Source: Selenomonadales bacterium
Lineage (GTDB): Bacteria > Bacillota > Negativicutes > Selenomonadales > Selenomonadaceae
Direction: 5' to 3'
DNA length: 25,858 nt
NCBI GenBank assembly: GCA_900769615.1
Contig: CAAGHH010000005.1
Coordinates: 1 to 25,858, forward strand
Part shown: piece after piece, positions 12,529-20,236 of the stretch
Position numbering within the stretch: position 1 is the stretch's first letter
Layout of the letters: every line of letters begins with the position of its first letter
Program-made: the position numbers and the translations under genes
The notes under the pieces: model-generated
What the model saw: the letters and a program-made list of their open reading frames with translations, nothing else
The model's database searches: none
Told to the model about the DNA's origin: nothing

Positions 12529-12963
12529 ATGATGGATGCTATTTCACTAAAGGTACCTGTAACCATTAAAGCTAAACTTACGGAAAAGCTGAAAGCTAAA
12601 ATATTAGGCGATTTAGAAGAAGGTATCAATCGGGCTGAGCTTGAAGTCCAGCAGCTGAATATTCAGGAGAAGCGGGTTATGCAGGAAAATCAGCCAGCAA
12701 ATCCGGATGAACCGACTAATGAAGAAATTCAGCGCTTGCAAGCTATACAGGCGCATTTTGGTCAAGAACGCCAAAAACGGCTTGAATACCGTGAAGAAGC
12801 TTTAGGACGCAAAGAAGAAACAGAAAAAATGGTTATTGGTGCTGAAATTGTGCAGGGAACTTTAGAGCGTCAGGTTGAAGTTCATGTTGGTGATGATATG
12901 CGTGAACTGATGAACGTGGAAGTACTGGTGGAAGATGACAAAATTATCGCAATCCGCGGCTAA
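12529..12963 (+). CDS. ylqD: YlqD family protein
   Basis: A 144-residue protein of the YlqD family, found between khpA and rimM in Bacillota; function unknown. Seen: an N-terminal beta segment SLKVPVTIKAKLTEKLK, a long charged helix rich in Glu/Gln/Arg (about residues 25-100) that probably forms a coiled coil, and a C-terminal beta-rich block VQGTLERQVEVHVGDDM ending EVLVEDDKIIAIRG. Two adjacent ATGs (12529 and 12532) follow AGGAAAGAGG; the first is used. Its 3' end overlaps the rimM start by 29 nt. Soluble, no signal peptide. Confidence 0.85.
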   Translation: MMDAISLKVPVTIKAKLTEKLKAKILGDLEEGINRAELEVQQLNIQEKRVMQENQPANPDEPTNEEIQRLQAIQAHFGQERQKRLEYREEALGRKEETEKMVIGAEIVQGTLERQVEVHVGDDMRELMNVEVLVEDDKIIAIRG

Positions 12964-13462
12964 AAAACGCATTACTATCGGCAAAGTAGGTGGTGCGCAT
13001 GGCATAAATGGTGAAATGCGCATTATTCCGCTGACTGATTTTACCGATCGCTTTGCGGATATGAAGGAAGTTATGGTTGGCAGCGAGCTTTTACATATAA
13101 CTAGTGTTCGCTATCACAAACAGTTTGTATTGATGAAGTTTGCTGAATATCCAGTGCGTGAAGATGCTATGCGTCTTACGGGCAAAAAATTAACCATTGA
13201 CCGCAGTGAAGCAGCACCGTTAAACGAAGGCGAATATTATACGTTTGATATTATAGGACTGACGGTATTTAATATTAATGGTGAAAAGTTAGGCACTATA
13301 GAAAATGTCCTGCGCACTGGCAGCAATGATGTTTATCAGACGCGGCTTAAAAATGGCGGTGAGCTGCTGGTGCCAGCTTTAAAAACTGTCGTCAAGCTGA
13401 TTGACGTCCCTAATGGCAAAATGGTAATTGATATGCCTGAGGAGCTTTCCAATGCGCATTGA
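12935..13462 (+). CDS. rimM: 16S rRNA processing protein RimM
   Basis: A 175-residue ribosome maturation factor that binds S19 and assists 30S head assembly. Seen: the N-terminal IGKVGGAHGINGEMRI with PLTDFTDRF (RimM domain), then EYYTFDIIGLTVFNINGEKLGTI, TGSNDVYQTRL, ELLVPALKTVVKLIDVPNGKM and the terminal MPEEL (PRC-barrel). The ATG at 12935 lies inside ylqD and gives an 11-residue leader before the conserved RITIGKVGG; no other canonical start lies between. A GGTGGA-type site is only a few nt upstream, so translation may depend on ylqD. The stop overlaps the trmD start by 11 nt. Confidence 0.95.
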   Translation: MTKLSQSAAKKRITIGKVGGAHGINGEMRIIPLTDFTDRFADMKEVMVGSELLHITSVRYHKQFVLMKFAEYPVREDAMRLTGKKLTIDRSEAAPLNEGEYYTFDIIGLTVFNINGEKLGTIENVLRTGSNDVYQTRLKNGGELLVPALKTVVKLIDVPNGKMVIDMPEELSNAH

Positions 13463-14183
13463 TATGATTACGATTTTTCCAGAAATGTTTGCGGGTCCTT
13501 TTGGTGCCAGTATGACCAAAAGAGCTATAGATAGGGGGATACTTGATGTTCACTTTACTAATTTCCGGGATTTTTCGACAGATAAACATCATCATGTAGA
13601 TGATACGCCTTTTGGCGGTGGCGCTGGTATGGTGTTAAAACCGGAGCCAATGTATAAAGCTGTAAGAAGTGTGTTAGCTAAAACAACGGAATTTGCCAGC
13701 AATCGCCGTGTGCTAATCATGGATCCGGCGGGAGTGCCTTTTACGCAGAATAAGGCCAAAGAATTAGCCAATTTTGCGCAGCTGATATTTATCTGTGGTC
13801 ATTACGAAGGGTTTGATGCCCGCATTTATAAATTAGCTGATGAAGCAATTTCTATTGGTGATTTTGTTTTGACTGGTGGTGAACTGCCAGCAATGGTAAT
13901 AACCGATGCGGTGTCAAGAATGCTTCCTGGGGTGCTTGGCGCAGCTGAATCAGCACCAACAGATTCATTTTATGAAGGACTGTTAGGTTTTCCACAATAT
14001 ACGCGTCCACGTGAATTTGAAGGAATGGAGGTCCCTGAGGTATTAGTTTCAGGAGACCATGCCAAAATCCGTGAATGGCGGCGCAAACAAGTATTATTAG
14101 CAACCCGTGAGAAAAGACCGGATTTACTAGCTAAAGCCGAATTAAGCCAGCAGGATAAAAAATTCTTGCAGGAAAATGAATAA
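13452..14183 (+). CDS. trmD: tRNA (guanine-N1-)-methyltransferase TrmD
   Basis: A 243-residue SPOUT-class methyltransferase that makes m1G37 in tRNAs using S-adenosylmethionine, needed to avoid +1 frameshifting. Seen: MRIDMITIFPEMF, the FTNFRDFSTDKHHHVDDTPFGGGAGMV block (here as FRDFSTDKHHHVDDTPFGG), LIFICGHYEGFDARI, the knot segment EAISIGDFVLTGGELPAM, and the C-terminal DSFYEGLLGFPQYTRP. The ATG at 13452 with GAGGAG 8 nt upstream gives the family's standard N-terminus; the earlier ATG at 13428 lies deeper in rimM. Last gene of the operon, followed by a terminator. Confidence 0.97.
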   Translation: MRIDMITIFPEMFAGPFGASMTKRAIDRGILDVHFTNFRDFSTDKHHHVDDTPFGGGAGMVLKPEPMYKAVRSVLAKTTEFASNRRVLIMDPAGVPFTQNKAKELANFAQLIFICGHYEGFDARIYKLADEAISIGDFVLTGGELPAMVITDAVSRMLPGVLGAAESAPTDSFYEGLLGFPQYTRPREFEGMEVPEVLVSGDHAKIREWRRKQVLLATREKRPDLLAKAELSQQDKKFLQENE

Positions 14184-14193
14184 CTAGATTATC

Positions 14194-14236
14194 AAAGCTA
14201 TGATGAAGTGGAAAAGCATTTTATCATAGCTTTTTT
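14194..14236 (+). terminator. Intrinsic terminator after trmD
   Basis: An 11-bp stem AAAGCTATGAT (14194-14204) with ATCATAGCTTT (14223-14233) continues into a run of Ts through 14236. It lies 11 nt after the trmD stop and closes the SRP/ribosome operon. Confidence 0.85.
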
Positions 14237-14394
14237 AATATTCAGCCTGTAGATAAATTCGGAGTGTATCCAATCGGTAAATAACTCCGAAAATCTGTGG
14301 ACAGTTAACCTGCGTCGCTACTAGCTTTGCGGGCTTTTTTGCAAACGGCTTACTATACCGCATAATAATCGTCTTAAGTTTTTTATCGCATAGA

Positions 14395-14424
14395 AAAGGG
14401 GATGTGAAATGCCACATCCCCTTT
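14395..14424 (-). terminator. Terminator after the AI-2E transporter gene
   Basis: A perfect 12-bp stem AAAGGGGATGTG (14395-14406) with CACATCCCCTTT (14413-14424) and a 6-nt loop. On the minus strand it is followed by TTTTCTA and lies about 34 nt after the stop of the 14458 gene. The T-rich plus-strand flank could make it weakly bidirectional. Between it and the trmD terminator are 158 bp with no gene I can support, only an 8-bp inverted repeat TTCGGAGT/ACTCCGAA at 14258-14291. Confidence 0.8.
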
Positions 14425-14457
14425 ATTAGTGCTTTATTAGCAATAATAAGCAGATTA

Positions 14458-15510
14458 TTAATTTTTATTTTTATTTTTAGCTAACCAGCGGGATTGATGG
14501 ATTTTTTCACGAATGGTGATTTGATCGGCGTAGATGTCTTCGATTACTAGTTTGCAAATGACGATAAAGGGAACAGCTAAAAACATGCCGGGAGCGCCTA
14601 ATAGTTCACCGCCAAGAATAATTCCGAGGATTATTGCTATTGGATGCAAATTAAGTGATTTGCCGATAAGGGTTGGATAAACTAAGTTATGATTCACTTG
14701 TGTCAATACGAGATAAAATATGGCTGTCTGTAAAGCGAGAAAAGGATTTTCGGTAGCGGTAAGCAGTATGCCAAATATTGAGGCTACCGTTGGTCCTAGT
14801 ACCGGTATAAATTCACAAGTGCCTGATACCATGGCAAAGACTGAGGCATAGGGAAGGCCGCGCAAGGTAAAATAAAGAAATACGACCACAGCGGTCAGCA
14901 GGCAGATAACTAACTGACTGCAAATGTAAGTGCGAAGGGCAGCGAGTATCCGATTGAAGAGACGCATCACGCGGCTGTAATCTCTTTTGGGGAATAAGCC
15001 AGCTAAATATGATTTTATTTGTTCACCGTCTTTTAATAGGTAAAAAGTGACAAATAAAATGATAACCATATCAATAAATTTGCTAAACAGCGAAATCAGC
15101 ATTGTAAGTGATGATTTGAGCGCACCAACACTGGCATTTTTCAGTTCGCCGAGAATATTATCAAATTCCTGGTTGAGAAAAGCTGAATCTTGCAAGTAGG
15201 AAACGCTTTGCATTTTTTCCGTTATTTGTGGAAAATCGGTTACAAAACGGGTAAATGTTGGTATGAAATTGCTGGAAACAACTGTTAAAATGCCAAAACC
15301 CAGGGCTAAAAAAGCCAGCAATACTATCCCGGCGGCTAAGGCACGCGGAATTTTTTTATTTAGGCTTTCCACTAGTGGCGTCAGCAGCAATTGCAATAAA
15401 AGTGAAATAAAGATAATAAATGCTAATTGCGGCAAAAACCAAAAAGTTGAGAGCAGTGTGGTAAAAGTGATGCCTAGTAAAATGGAAGTACGATAAGCTT
15501 TGATATGCAT
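14458..15510 (-). CDS. AI-2E family transporter (PerM/YhhT-like)
   Basis: A 350-residue inner-membrane protein of the AI-2E transporter family (PF01594 type), whose members export autoinducer-2 or act as Na+/H+ antiporters; most have no proven substrate. About eight hydrophobic segments are visible: two or three at the N-terminus, a long amphipathic periplasmic/cytosolic region around residues 70-140, and the family blocks YLLKDGEQI, LRGLPYASVFAMVSGTCEFIPVLGP (read as LPYASVFAMVSG, CEFIPVLGP), VNHNLVYPTLIGKSLNLHPI and LLGAPGMFLAVPFIVICKL. AGAGG lies about 10 nt upstream of the ATG. It is 14 bp after the M48 protease gene and likely in the same transcript. Confidence 0.88.
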   Translation of the reverse strand: MHIKAYRTSILLGITFTTLLSTFWFLPQLAFIIFISLLLQLLLTPLVESLNKKIPRALAAGIVLLAFLALGFGILTVVSSNFIPTFTRFVTDFPQITEKMQSVSYLQDSAFLNQEFDNILGELKNASVGALKSSLTMLISLFSKFIDMVIILFVTFYLLKDGEQIKSYLAGLFPKRDYSRVMRLFNRILAALRTYICSQLVICLLTAVVVFLYFTLRGLPYASVFAMVSGTCEFIPVLGPTVASIFGILLTATENPFLALQTAIFYLVLTQVNHNLVYPTLIGKSLNLHPIAIILGIILGGELLGAPGMFLAVPFIVICKLVIEDIYADQITIREKIHQSRWLAKNKNKN

Positions 15511-15524
15511 GATAATAGAGCCTC

Positions 15525-16598
15525 TTATTTGATTTTATTGAGCCGAGCTGCTAAGGTGACGGCTTTTTCGTCGTCAGCAGTGCAGGTCATAATCGGCTGA
15601 TTGCCAAGCTTTACAGTATTGCCGTCAACGGTTGCTTCGTATTTATTTTGACCATTGTGATAAGCTGCGGCGAGGTTGCCCATGACAAAGTAAGAGCGCT
15701 CTTTCGTGCTCATGTTACCAACTGGTGCTGGCGTAACAAAATTTTTGTTATTTACCGTGACCTTGCCATCTTTGGCCATGACGTGACCATCACTGTATTG
15801 ATTGAGTTTTTTTACATAAGCATCTCGGCGGTCATCGTCAGCTGGATGATCGGAAATAAACTGATTGATAGCTGATGGTTCGGATTTACTTAGGTCAAGT
15901 ACCCGCTGCCATACGGCGGCCGTAGCTCCAGGATTGTAACTGGTATGGATGATATAGTCAAAGGCAAGGGCATCAGCTTCCCGTTCCATCGGCTTGGTGA
16001 CATGACGGTTGTTTATGACCTGCGCCATGATAGCGCCAGCTTCGGAGCCGGTAGCTGCGCCTAAAATCTGCATATTGAGTGAACGGCGGGCTCCTTTGGC
16101 TGGATGGTCCTTTTGTCCATGACCTAATTCATGACCGAGCACAACCGCGATTTCGTCTTCGTTGGTGAGTACATTGTAAAGTCCGGTGTTGACGCTGAGA
16201 TTATGACCTAAGGTGCAAAAGGCATTAAAGCTAGCATCCTTATTGATAAAATAGTTATAAGGTTTTTTGTCGATTGAAGGATCAATCGCGCGAATACCAG
16301 CAGAAAGATTATTCATAATGCGATCAAGCTGCCGATTCAAATTGTAGTCTTGATTTACGCCATACTGTTTTTTCATTTCAGCCAAAAATTCGAGCCGGCC
16401 TTCTTCCGTGTCATTATAGTGATGCAAGGTAGCGTTAAGCTGACTGCTGGCAACAGCACCGCCGATAACGGCACCAATAATATCGGCAGTGCCAGCTTCA
16501 GCAATAGGGGCATTTAATGAGCCGCAATAGACAGGTATGACTAAAATGCTGGCGGTAATAGTTTGGATGATGCTTTTTTTAAGCTGGATAATGTTCAT
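15525..16598 (-). CDS. Secreted M48 family metallopeptidase
   Basis: A 357-residue zinc protease of the M48 (HtpX/BepA/LoiP-like) family. Seen: an N-terminal basic start and hydrophobic stretch (about residues 5-38, ending near APIAEAG), consistent with a signal peptide; the zinc-binding HELGH at 156-160; the third-ligand region MEREADALAF with Glu205; and SDHPADDDRRDAYVKKL, the usual distal motif. Such exported M48 proteases act in envelope protein quality control. The ATG at 16598 has an excellent AAGGAGG 9 nt upstream, so the longer frame extending into the previous gene is rejected. The C-terminal ~80 residues are variable. Middle gene of a three-gene minus-strand group. Confidence 0.9.
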   Translation of the reverse strand: MNIIQLKKSIIQTITASILVIPVYCGSLNAPIAEAGTADIIGAVIGGAVASSQLNATLHHYNDTEEGRLEFLAEMKKQYGVNQDYNLNRQLDRIMNNLSAGIRAIDPSIDKKPYNYFINKDASFNAFCTLGHNLSVNTGLYNVLTNEDEIAVVLGHELGHGQKDHPAKGARRSLNMQILGAATGSEAGAIMAQVINNRHVTKPMEREADALAFDYIIHTSYNPGATAAVWQRVLDLSKSEPSAINQFISDHPADDDRRDAYVKKLNQYSDGHVMAKDGKVTVNNKNFVTPAPVGNMSTKERSYFVMGNLAAAYHNGQNKYEATVDGNTVKLGNQPIMTCTADDEKAVTLAARLNKIK

Positions 16599-16657
16599 AA
16601 GAAAATTCCTCCTTGAAAATAAAGCTAAAAATAAGAGCTGGATATTTTTAGTATATT

Positions 16658-16948
16658 TTAGCGAGCTTTGCTGGCAAAAAGATAGACTAAAATTGTCAGG
16701 ACAATGCCTAAAGCGCCAAAGGCTGGACCTTTTTCCAAGAAGGCATAGAAAGTAGCTGCCAGACAAAAAATAACAGCTACTAAAGTCTGCTTGGCATTTT
16801 CTTTGCGATAGGCAAATGTTTTATAGTCAACGCCCATGATTTTTTGAAAACAGTCATGACAGATAATGGTTTTTTCACCAGCGGCATTTTTATTAACCAA
16901 TGCTTCGCTGTCATTAAGTTCGCGACCGCATTCGGAGCATTTAAGCAT
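16658..16948 (-). CDS. Small zinc-ribbon membrane protein
   Basis: A 96-residue protein with an N-terminal zinc ribbon, CSECGRELNDSEALV followed by CHDCF (two CxxC pairs about 27 residues apart), then a short basic linker and two hydrophobic segments, LVAVIFCLAATFYAFL and FGALGIVLTILVYLFA, ending in SKAR. The ribbon probably faces the cytosol. I do not recognise a named family. The ATG at 16948 has GGGGGA about 8 nt upstream; the upstream ATG is less well placed. It is 59 bp before the M48 protease gene and in the same direction, so a shared transcript and an envelope role are plausible but not shown. Confidence 0.75.
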   Translation of the reverse strand: MLKCSECGRELNDSEALVNKNAAGEKTIICHDCFQKIMGVDYKTFAYRKENAKQTLVAVIFCLAATFYAFLEKGPAFGALGIVLTILVYLFASKAR

Positions 16949-17037
16949 AAAAGATTCCCCCTGTGTAATGTTCACTTATTAATATATGTGCGTATTGTTT
17001 AATTTTACCGCATATAGGAGGATTTGACTATGATTTC

Positions 17038-17066
17038 TTGACACTAATCAGTAAAAACATTAGAAT
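17038..17066 (+). promoter_or_regulatory. Sigma-A-type promoter of rny, with a hairpin at the predicted RNA start
   Basis: -35 TTGACA (17038-17043), 17-nt spacer, -10 TAGAAT (17061-17066); predicted start near 17073. A 7-bp stem TATAGTT (17074-17080) / AACTATA (17089-17095) with an 8-nt loop would form the 5' end of the rny mRNA. Confidence 0.7.
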
Positions 17067-17135
17067 ATATACGTATAGTTGTGCAATAAACTATAAGTAA
17101 AACAAATAGCATTAAAGCAAAAAGATGAAGAGGGG

Positions 17136-18683
17136 GTGAGTATTATCGTTATCGAAATAGTTGTAGCGGTAATAGTTGCAGTAATCATCGGTGCCGGTGC
17201 GGGATACGTTGCTCGTAAGAGAACAGCTGAAGCACAGATAGGCTCCGCTGAAGAAGAAGCAAAACGCATTGTAGCTGATGCAGAAGAAAAAGGCGAAACC
17301 AAAAAGAAAGAGGCTCTCCTGGAAGCAAAAGAGGACATTCATCGTCTGCGCCAGGAGCTTGATCGCGATACAAAAGAACGTCGTAGTGAGATTCAGCGTC
17401 AGGAACGCCGAATAGTCCAAAAGGAAGAAAACCTTGATCGCAAGCTCGATTCCATAGAAAAGAAGGAAGAAGCACTTTCCCGTAAGGAATCAAAGCTTGA
17501 TAAGAGCCAGCAGGCTGTTGATGAGATGCATGAAAAGCAAAAAGCGGAGCTTGAACGCATTTCAAGTCTTACGGCTGAAGAAGCGCGGACGATGCTCATG
17601 GCTGAAGCGGAAGAAGAATTGAAGCACGAAAAGGCCATGAAGATTAAGGAGTATGAGCAGCAAACCAAAGATGAGGCTGACAAAAAAGCTCGGGATATTT
17701 TAAGTCAGGCGATTCAGCGCTGTGCAGCCGATCATGTGGCGGAAACTACAGTATCAGTAGTGGCATTGCCAAATGACGAGATGAAGGGACGTATTATCGG
17801 TCGTGAAGGACGTAATATCCGCACCCTTGAAACGCTTACTGGTATTGATCTCATCATTGATGATACGCCAGAGGCAGTAATACTTTCTGGCTTTGATCCG
17901 GTACGCCGTGAGATTGCCCGTATTGCGCTGGAAAAGCTGATACAGGATGGTCGTATTCATCCAGCCCGCATTGAAGAAATGGTCGACAAAGCTAAACGTG
18001 AAGTCGATATGCGGATAAAAGAAGCTGGTGAACAGGCAACGTTTGACACAGGTGTACATGGTATCCATCCTGAGCTCATAAAGCTTTTGGGCAGGTTGCG
18101 TTATCGTACCAGTTATGGTCAGAATGTACTCAATCATTCGGTTGAGGTATCACATTTGGCTGGCGTTATGGCGTCGGAGCTTGGCTGTGATGTGACACTT
18201 GCTAAACGTGGCGGTCTTTTGCATGATATCGGCAAGGCCATTGACCATGAGGTTGAGGGCTCGCATACCAGCATTGGTGCTGATTTGGCGCGTAAATATC
18301 GGGAATCAAAAGATGTCATTAACTGTATTGCTTCGCATCATGGCGATGTGGAGGCAACTAGTGTGGAAGCGGTGCTGGTAGCTGCAGCTGACGCTGTATC
18401 GGCAGCTCGTCCCGGCGCTCGTCGTGAGAGTCTGGAGTCGTATCTGAAGCGGCTTAAACGTTTAGAAGAAATAGCTGAATCTTATGAAGGCGTTGAGCGT
18501 TGTTTTGCTATTCAGGCTGGCCGTGAAATTCGGGTTATGGTTAAACCAGACAAAGTTGATGATGCTGAGGCAGTAGCTTTGGCACATGATATCGTCAAAA
18601 AAATTGAGGATGAATTGGAATATCCTGGTCAGATTAAGGCAACGATTATTCGTGAAACACGGGTGGTTGATTACGCTAAATAA
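17136..18683 (+). CDS. rny: Ribonuclease Y
   Basis: A 515-residue membrane-anchored endoribonuclease that starts mRNA decay in Gram-positive bacteria. Domains in order: one N-terminal membrane helix (IVIEIVVAVIVAVIIGAGAGY, about residues 3-23; split IVIEIVVAVI / VAVIIGAGAG), a long Glu/Lys/Arg coiled coil (about 28-190), a KH domain with GRIIGREGRNIR from residue 218, and an HD domain with the catalytic His363-Asp364 in LLHDIGKAIDHE. The C-terminus VIRETRVVDYAK is standard. Only a GTG at 17136 gives the full N-terminus, but it overlaps the best Shine-Dalgarno match, AGGGGGTGA (17131-17139); a non-canonical ATT or ATC a few codons on is the alternative. First gene of the rny-ymdB-spoVS region. 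Confidence 0.97.
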   Translation: MSIIVIEIVVAVIVAVIIGAGAGYVARKRTAEAQIGSAEEEAKRIVADAEEKGETKKKEALLEAKEDIHRLRQELDRDTKERRSEIQRQERRIVQKEENLDRKLDSIEKKEEALSRKESKLDKSQQAVDEMHEKQKAELERISSLTAEEARTMLMAEAEEELKHEKAMKIKEYEQQTKDEADKKARDILSQAIQRCAADHVAETTVSVVALPNDEMKGRIIGREGRNIRTLETLTGIDLIIDDTPEAVILSGFDPVRREIARIALEKLIQDGRIHPARIEEMVDKAKREVDMRIKEAGEQATFDTGVHGIHPELIKLLGRLRYRTSYGQNVLNHSVEVSHLAGVMASELGCDVTLAKRGGLLHDIGKAIDHEVEGSHTSIGADLARKYRESKDVINCIASHHGDVEATSVEAVLVAAADAVSAARPGARRESLESYLKRLKRLEEIAESYEGVERCFAIQAGREIRVMVKPDKVDDAEAVALAHDIVKKIEDELEYPGQIKATIIRETRVVDYAK

Positions 18684-18700
18684 GCTCCTGGGAAATCCGT

Positions 18701-18732
18701 TTAAGGGTGCGGGATTAGTCCTGCACCCTTAA
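18701..18732 (+). other. Long stem-loop after rny without a T-tract
   Basis: A 14-bp stem (18701-18714 with 18719-18732, one G-U pair) and a 4-nt loop TTAG lies 17 nt after the rny stop. The arms begin TTAAGGGTGC and end GCACCCTTAA. It is followed by GTTGTACT, not a T-run, so it is not a typical intrinsic terminator. It may be an mRNA 3'-end stabiliser or a processing site. Confidence 0.7.
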
Positions 18733-18756
18733 GTTGTACTTAGTGAGGATGAAACT

Positions 18757-19314
18757 ATGGTTGGATTCAGCTTGAAAAAGTTATTAAATAAATATTATGA
18801 AAAGAAACAACAGGCAGCTAAAAATGGTGTGCAGCTTTTGGCTTCAATTTTGGTTTGCTATAGTGAGATATCATCCCTTAGTTATGAACCGAAGAATAAT
18901 GAATTAGTGCTGGATTTTGTGGTTAAAGGTGAGGCTGGTAAAAAAGAATTGCAGGATTTTATGGATTATATCAATGAAAGCTTGCAGGTTTATCACGAAT
19001 TAACTGATGGTTACAAAGGCGAACTTACCATAACTATCAATAGGCAGGCTAAGCTTATTATGATACATTTGCGTCGGGAAATAACCGCTGTTACTAGAGG
19101 GGAACTAACCTTGTTAGTGAATATTATGCGTGATAAATTTGGCAGGCAGCTGGCAATAGATACTTTGCATGATGCCGATAATTTAGACGATGAGTTTCGC
19201 GATAAGCAGGGCGCAGTTTTAGAGCAAATGTTATATGAAGTTTCGAAAAGGCGTCTCCCCGGAAGACTGGTGGGGATGCGAGAAGCGAATAATGTGGTAG
19301 TTTATAATGGTTAA
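18757..19314 (+). CDS. Conserved-looking protein of unknown function between rny and ymdB
   Basis: A 185-residue soluble protein that I do not recognise. It starts with a basic amphipathic helix (MVGFSLKKLLNKYYEKKQQAAKN), then alternating strands and helices (LSYEPKNNELVLDFVV, KGELTITINRQAKLIMIHLR), a helical RGELTLLVNIMRDKFGRQL, an acidic patch DADNLDDEFRD and a basic RRLPGRLVGM close to the end. No signal peptide, membrane segment or known catalytic motif is visible. The ATG is preceded by GAGG at 8 nt. Its setting after the RNase Y hairpin and 26 bp before ymdB, same strand, suggests a link to that pair. Coding potential is good (full-length frame, ribosome-binding site, tight spacing). 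Confidence 0.75.
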   Translation: MVGFSLKKLLNKYYEKKQQAAKNGVQLLASILVCYSEISSLSYEPKNNELVLDFVVKGEAGKKELQDFMDYINESLQVYHELTDGYKGELTITINRQAKLIMIHLRREITAVTRGELTLLVNIMRDKFGRQLAIDTLHDADNLDDEFRDKQGAVLEQMLYEVSKRRLPGRLVGMREANNVVVYNG

Positions 19315-19340
19315 TTATTATTTTTGAGAGGATGATAAAA

Positions 19341-20120
19341 ATGCGAATAATGCTAACGGGGGATGTTGTTGGCAGACCGGGACGCAAAGCATTTATGGAA
19401 TATACACCTAAATTGCGCCGAGAAAAGAATATTGATGTGGTAATCGTAAATGGTGAAAATTCAGCTGGTGGCAAAGGCTTTACCCGTAAAGCGGTCGATG
19501 AGCTCTATCGTGGCGGAGCTGATATTATAACTTCGGGCAACCATGTCTGGGATAAAAAAGATGTACTGTCGTTTATCGACCAGGAGCCCTTTTTAGTGCG
19601 GCCGGCTAATTACCCAGAGGGGACACCAGGCAAGGGCTGGTGCGTATTTCCGTTTAAAGCAAAAAATATCGGCGTCATGAATTTATCAGGGCGAGCTTTA
19701 ATGCCAGCTTTAGATTGTCCTTTTCAAAAGGTTGAGGATATATTGCATGAAATGAAATCAGAGTGTGATATCATATTCTTGGATTTTCATGCGGAAACGA
19801 CTTCAGAAAAAATGGCGATGGGCTGGTATTTAGATGGCCGAGTAAATGGTGTTGTAGGTACGCATACGCATATTCAAACGGCAGATGAACGTTTGCTGCC
19901 CAAGGGAACAGCGTATATTACCGATTTGGGCATGGTTGGACCGTGGAATTCGGTTCTAGGGGTTAAAAGCGAAATAATTTTGCGTAAATTTACGACTGCT
20001 ATGCCTTGCAGGTTTGATGTAGAGGAAAATGGACCGATGGTGTACTCAGCAGTTATCGTTGATATTGATGATAATACTAATAAAACCAGTGGTATTGAAC
20101 GCTTGCTGATAGTTAAATGA
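19341..20120 (+). CDS. ymdB: YmdB family metallophosphoesterase
   Basis: A 259-residue calcineurin-like phosphoesterase of the YmdB family (TIGR00282 type), a cytosolic 2',3'-cyclic-nucleotide phosphodiesterase implicated in biofilm and motility decisions in Bacillus. Seen: TGDVVGRPGRKA with Asp8, VIVNGENSAGGKGFT, ITSGNHVWDKKD, FLDFHAETTSEKMAMGWYLDG and VVGTHTHIQTADERLLPKGTAYITDLGM (as VVGTHTHIQTADERLLPKG), covering the dinuclear-metal ligands. Start: GAGAGG (19326-19331) abuts the first ATG at 19332 but is 9 nt from the ATG at 19341, which gives the standard MRIMLTGDVVG start. The rny-ymdB-spoVS order matches Bacillus apart from the inserted unknown gene. Confidence 0.95.
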   Translation: MRIMLTGDVVGRPGRKAFMEYTPKLRREKNIDVVIVNGENSAGGKGFTRKAVDELYRGGADIITSGNHVWDKKDVLSFIDQEPFLVRPANYPEGTPGKGWCVFPFKAKNIGVMNLSGRALMPALDCPFQKVEDILHEMKSECDIIFLDFHAETTSEKMAMGWYLDGRVNGVVGTHTHIQTADERLLPKGTAYITDLGMVGPWNSVLGVKSEIILRKFTTAMPCRFDVEENGPMVYSAVIVDIDDNTNKTSGIERLLIVK

Positions 20121-20128
20121 TTTTTAGC

Positions 20129-20168
20129 TTGCAGAAAAAGCAGGAATTTTGCATAATTTGAAGAATGT
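20129..20168 (+). promoter_or_regulatory. Candidate sigma-H-type promoter of spoVS, overlapping a weak sigma-A match
   Basis: GCAGGAATT (20140-20148), an 11-nt spacer and GAAGAATGT (20160-20168) fit the Bacillus sigma-H pattern RnAGGAwWW-N11/12-RnnGAATwW with one mismatch. spoVS is a sigma-H gene in Bacillus subtilis. A weaker sigma-A-like TTGCAG (20129-20134)-17-CATAAT (20152-20157) overlaps it, so the call is tentative. Confidence 0.5.
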
Positions 20169-20236
20169 TTAAGAGTGACAATAAGTTTTAGTCAGGTCTT
20201 GTAGCAGCTCATATAGCAAGAGAGGACGTGCTGGAT

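Noticed and set aside
14235..14417. Minus-strand 60-codon open frame between the two terminators
   Set aside because: It runs through the terminator stem at 14395-14424 at its start, no usable ribosome-binding site precedes its ATGs, and the translation resembles nothing I know.
15525..16766. Longer version of the M48 protease starting at 16766
   Set aside because: The extension overlaps the zinc-ribbon gene and ignores the strong AAGGAGG before the ATG at 16598, which directly gives a signal peptide.
17017..17041. GGAGG followed by ATG upstream of rny as a leader peptide
   Set aside because: The frame is only three codons (M-I-S-stop) and lies over the -35 box, upstream of the expected transcription start.
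17060..17565. Long antisense open frames over rny
   Set aside because: They are low-complexity shadows of the coiled-coil region, rich in Ser/Phe/Leu, with no ribosome-binding site.
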